This document shows positions 61,385 through 64,000 of a DNA stretch of 64,000 nucleotides, one piece after another. The translations under genes and the position numbers were made by a program. Source of the stretch: CAVQZA01 sp963724805 (lineage in GTDB: Bacteria; Actinomycetota; Thermoleophilia; Gaiellales; Gaiellaceae); contig CAVRWA010000014.1 of assembly GCA_963724805.1 (NCBI GenBank), forward strand, positions 1,736,001-1,800,000. Direction: 5' to 3'. Below the pieces are notes generated by a model, which worked only from the letters and a program-made list of their open reading frames with translations, was not told where the DNA came from and ran no database searches. Positions within the stretch are counted from its first letter, which is position 1. Each line of letters begins with the position of its first letter.

Positions 61385-64000
61385 GTGCGGGGAGCCGCCC
61401 CCGAAAAACGTAAGTGCTGTCGTGCCGCGCTCGTCGCGCTCGCCGCCGCATGTCTTGCCGCCTTCATGATCGTGCCCGCTGCCACCGGCGCCACGGCGAG
61501 CGGTCCGGTTGTGGTTGGTACCCAGACGGTGGAGGGGACCGACGATCCCAACAACGATGGTGTCGCCGAGGCGTTCCGCACGACTGCTTCCGGGACAGGA
61601 ACGGTGTCGGCGCTTCAGCTCTATCTGTCGAGCAGCTCGAGCGCGACAAGGGTCTCGGCCGGGATCTACTCCGACGCGGGTGGTCATCCGGGCACGCTGC
61701 TGGGGCGGGGTTCTGCGAGCGCGCACGGCGGCTGGAACGAGGTGCCGCTTTCTTCCGCGGTGAGTGTCAAGCAAGGCTCGGTCTACTGGATTGCGGTCAT
61801 GGCCCCGGCGGGTGCGGGCACGATCGTGTTTCGGGATCAGCCGGGTGGAGGAGCGAGCGAGACGAGTCAGGGGTTGTCTCTGACCGATCTGCCGAGCACG
61901 TGGTCGACCCGGGCGAGCTGGCCGGATGGGCCGCTCTCGGCCTACGGTGTCGCCGACGTGAGCGTTCCGGCGCCGGATCTGCTGCCGCCGAGCGCGCCGC
62001 TTGGCCTCGCGATCACGGGCGCCGGCCAGACGAGCGTCTCACTTTCGTGGCCCGCGGCCACCGACAACGTCGGGGTGAGCGGCTACAGCGTGTATCGCAA
62101 CGGTGCCGGCGTCGGCACCACCGCCTCGACGACGTACACCGTGTCGGGCCTCGCCTGCGGGACCAGCTACTCCTTCGCAGTCGATGCCTACGACGCCGCG
62201 GGCAACCACTCGGCCAAGACCACGGTCACTGGAGCAACCGCTTCGTGCCCGGCGCCGACGCCGACCGATAGGACTGCTCCTTCGCAGCCGTCGGGGCTGA
62301 CCGTGAGCGCTCCGACCCAGACGAGCGTGACCGTGTCCTGGACGGCGTCGACCGACAACGTCGGAGTGGCCGGCTACGGCGTCTATTCGAACGGGGCGAG
62401 TGCCGGCTCGACCGGTTCGACCAGCTACACGATCTCGTCCCTCTCGTGCGGAACGAGCTACGCGCTTCGCGGTCGATGCCTACGACGCTGCCGGCAATCG
62501 TTCCGGCAAGGTGTCGATCAATGCCGCCACTGCGGCCTGCCCCAGCGTTCCAGCACCCGCACCCCAGGGAAGTGTCGCCGTTGTCGGTACGCAGACGGTC
62601 GAAGCCACCGACGATCGCAACAACGATGGTGTTGTCGAGGCGTTCCGTACGACTGCATCCCGCGGCGGGATCGGTTTCGGCGCTTCAGCTGTATCTGTCG
62701 AGCAGTTCGAGCGCGACGAGGGTTTCGGCCGGGATCTACGCAGACGCCGGTGGTCATCCGGGCCGGCTGCTCGGCCGGGGTTCTGCGAGCGCGCACGGCG
62801 GCGGCTGGAACGCGGTGCCGCTTGCCTCTCGCGGTGACTGTCAGTCAAGGCTCGGTCTACTGGATTGCGGTCATGGCTCCGGCGGGTGCGGGCACGATCG
62901 TGTTTCGGGATCGGCCGGGTGGTGGAGCGAGCGAGACGAGTCAGGGGTCGTCGTTGACCGATCTGCCGAGCACGTGGTCGACCCGGGCGAGCTGGCCGGA
63001 TGGGCCGCTCTCGGCCTACGGTGTCGCCGACGTGAGCCTTCCGGCGCCGGATCTGTTGCCGCCGAGCGCGCCGCTTGGCCTCGCGATCACGGGCGCCGGC
63101 CAGACGAGCGTCTCACTTTCCTGGCCCGCGGCCACCGACAACGTCGGGGTGAGCGGCTACAGCGTGTATCGCAACGGTGCCGGCGTCGGCACCTCCGCGT
63201 CCACGGCATACACCGTGTCGGGCCTCACCTGCGGGACCAGCTATTCCTTCGCGGTCGACGCCTACGACGCCGCGGGCAACCACTCGGCCAAGACCACGGT
63301 CACTGGAGCCACCGCTTCGTGCCCGGCGCCTACGCCGACCGACACGACTGCACCTTCGCAGCCGTCGGGGCTGACCGTGAGCGCTCCGACCCAGACCGGT
63401 GTGACCGTGTCCTGGAGGGCGTCGACCGACAACGTCGGCGTGGCCGGCTACCGCGTCTATTCGAACGGGGCGATTGCCGGCTCGACCGGTTCGACCAGCT
63501 ACACGGTCTCGTCGCTTTTCTGCGGCACGAGCTACGCGCTCTCGGTCGAGGCGTACGACGCCGCCGGCAACCGCTCCGCCAGGACGTCGATCAACGCCGC
63601 CACCGCGCCCTGCCCCGACACGCAGCCCCCGACCACGCCGACCGGGCTCTCCGCGAGCTCGGTCTCGACGAACGGGCTGACCCTGTCCTGGAACCCGTCC
63701 TCCGACAACGTGGCCGCCGCGGGCTACGGCGTGTACCAGAGCGGAACGACTATCGCCACGGTCGCGTCGACGAGCTACACCGTTACCGGACTCGCCTGCG
63801 GCACTAGCTACGCCTTCGCGATCGACGCCTACGACGCCGCCGGGAACCGCTCCGGGAAAGCCGCCGTCACGGCCCAGACCAGCGCGTGCCCCGTGGCCGG
63901 CCCATTGCTCGGCGTGCAGACGATCGCGCCGAACGACGATGCCAGCAGCGCCGGCGTGGCCGAAGCGTTCCGAACCACTGCAGCCGCCTCGGGCCAGCTT
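61385..64000 (+). CDS. Secreted FN3-repeat protein with DUF4082-like domains, 5' part (three frameshifts)
   Basis: Starts GTG at 61385 with a signal peptide (RAALVALAAACLAAFMIVPAATG) and runs off the window. Order: a ~140-residue beta domain (GTQTVEGTDDPNNDGVAEAF, then LQLYLSSSSSATRVSAGIY and GSVYWIAVMAPAGAGTIVFRD), two FN3, a second copy of the beta domain, three FN3, and the start of a third beta domain (VAEAFRTTAAASG). The beta domain resembles DUF4082-type carbohydrate/anchor domains. Three extra bases (near 62460, 62680 and 62825) break it into pieces; together they return to the first frame. The copies share very similar DNA, so assembly may be involved. Confidence 0.75.
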   Translation, partial: MRGAAPEKRKCCRAALVALAAACLAAFMIVPAATGATASGPVVVGTQTVEGTDDPNNDGVAEAFRTTASGTGTVSALQLYLSSSSSATRVSAGIYSDAGGHPGTLLGRGSASAHGGWNEVPLSSAVSVKQGSVYWIAVMAPAGAGTIVFRDQPGGGASETSQGLSLTDLPSTWSTRASWPDGPLSAYGVADVSVPAPDLLPPSAPLGLAITGAGQTSVSLSWPAATDNVGVSGYSVYRNGAGVGTTASTTYTVSGLACGTSYSFAVDAYDAAGNHSAKTTVTGATASCPAPTPTDRTAPSQPSGLTVSAPTQTSVTVSWTASTDNVGVAGYGVYSNGASAGSTGSTSYTISSLSCGTSYALRGRCLRRCRQSFRQGVDQCRHCGLPQRSSTRTPGKCRRCRYADGRSHRRSQQRWCCRGVPYDCIPRRDRFRRFSCICRAVRARRGFRPGSTQTPVVIRAGCSAGVLRARTAAAGTRCRLPLAVTVSQGSVYWIAVMAPAGAGTIVFRDRPGGGASETSQGSSLTDLPSTWSTRASWPDGPLSAYGVADVSLPAPDLLPPSAPLGLAITGAGQTSVSLSWPAATDNVGVSGYSVYRNGAGVGTSASTAYTVSGLTCGTSYSFAVDAYDAAGNHSAKTTVTGATASCPAPTPTDTTAPSQPSGLTVSAPTQTGVTVSWRASTDNVGVAGYRVYSNGAIAGSTGSTSYTVSSLFCGTSYALSVEAYDAAGNRSARTSINAATAPCPDTQPPTTPTGLSASSVSTNGLTLSWNPSSDNVAAAGYGVYQSGTTIATVASTSYTVTGLACGTSYAFAIDAYDAAGNRSGKAAVTAQTSACPVAGPLLGVQTIAPNDDASSAGVAEAFRTTAAASGQL

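Noticed and set aside
1..64000. tRNA, rRNA, CRISPR arrays, insertion sequences
   Set aside because: No cloverleaf with a T-arm, no spaced short repeats with spacers, and no transposase gene were recognised. The FN3/LamG DNA repeats are coding. A tRNA and Rfam scan would settle it.

Overview
The window is high-GC DNA with dense gene packing, frequent GTG and TTG starts, 4-bp stop/start overlaps and many promoters that put a TAnnnT -10 box 5-10 nt before the start codon (leaderless or nearly so). Together with a YlbL-type PDZ/Lon-like protease, an LDH-type malate dehydrogenase and a complex II carrying an HdrB-like subunit, this suggests an actinomycete, perhaps class Thermoleophilia. The class is inference from gene style; no 16S rRNA, other rRNA or tRNA gene was recognised.

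Positions 1-20.4 kb are core metabolism. In order: the 3' end of a biotin-dependent carboxylase alpha chain; a drug/lipid-type ABC exporter; sucC, a methyltransferase gene and sucD in one overlapping operon that runs on into an isocitrate-lyase/PEP-mutase family gene and a cupin; a PLP aminotransferase; a small Cys-rich protein plus a LapA-like membrane protein; a PDZ/Lon-like protease; icd-mdh-SDR; a HEAT-like protein; two overlapping tyrosine recombinases; a GNAT enzyme; and sdhA-sdhB-HdrB-like subunit. A metallophosphoesterase, an Asp23/Gls24 protein and a GNAT-like protein follow. Much of the TCA cycle (icd, sucCD, sdh, mdh) is therefore within 18 kb.

Positions 20.4-61.1 kb are an extracellular polysaccharide locus. 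It has two UDP-GlcNAc 2-epimerases, several family-2 glycosyltransferases, an Alg13/Alg14-like pair, two flippases, a Wzz-like co-polymerase, an O-antigen-ligase-like protein, a nucleotide-sugar epimerase, a FAD oxidoreductase, an AsnB-type amidotransferase and a stand-alone LuxR-type regulator. Five near-identical 16-bp palindromes (CTAGCCG-nn-CGGCTAG type), plus one degenerate copy, lie in its intergenic regions; most are 45-58 bp upstream of a TAnnnT box. This is the best candidate for a locus-specific regulatory system.

Embedded in this locus are giant secreted mosaic proteins. Protein A (about 3,030 aa) begins with a galactose-oxidase-like copper-radical domain that keeps the metal-ligand residues, continues through fibronectin-III and LamG repeats, and ends in a GATase-like plus deacetylase-like module. 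Protein B (about 2,050 aa) shares the LamG and C-terminal modules but lacks the oxidase. Two more FN3-rich secreted proteins follow, one ending in a beta-helix and one running off the window. These genes, and one glycosyltransferase, carry many single-base frameshifts, nearly all insertions, none of which is seen in the housekeeping part. Sequence error or decay must be resolved before these proteins are used.
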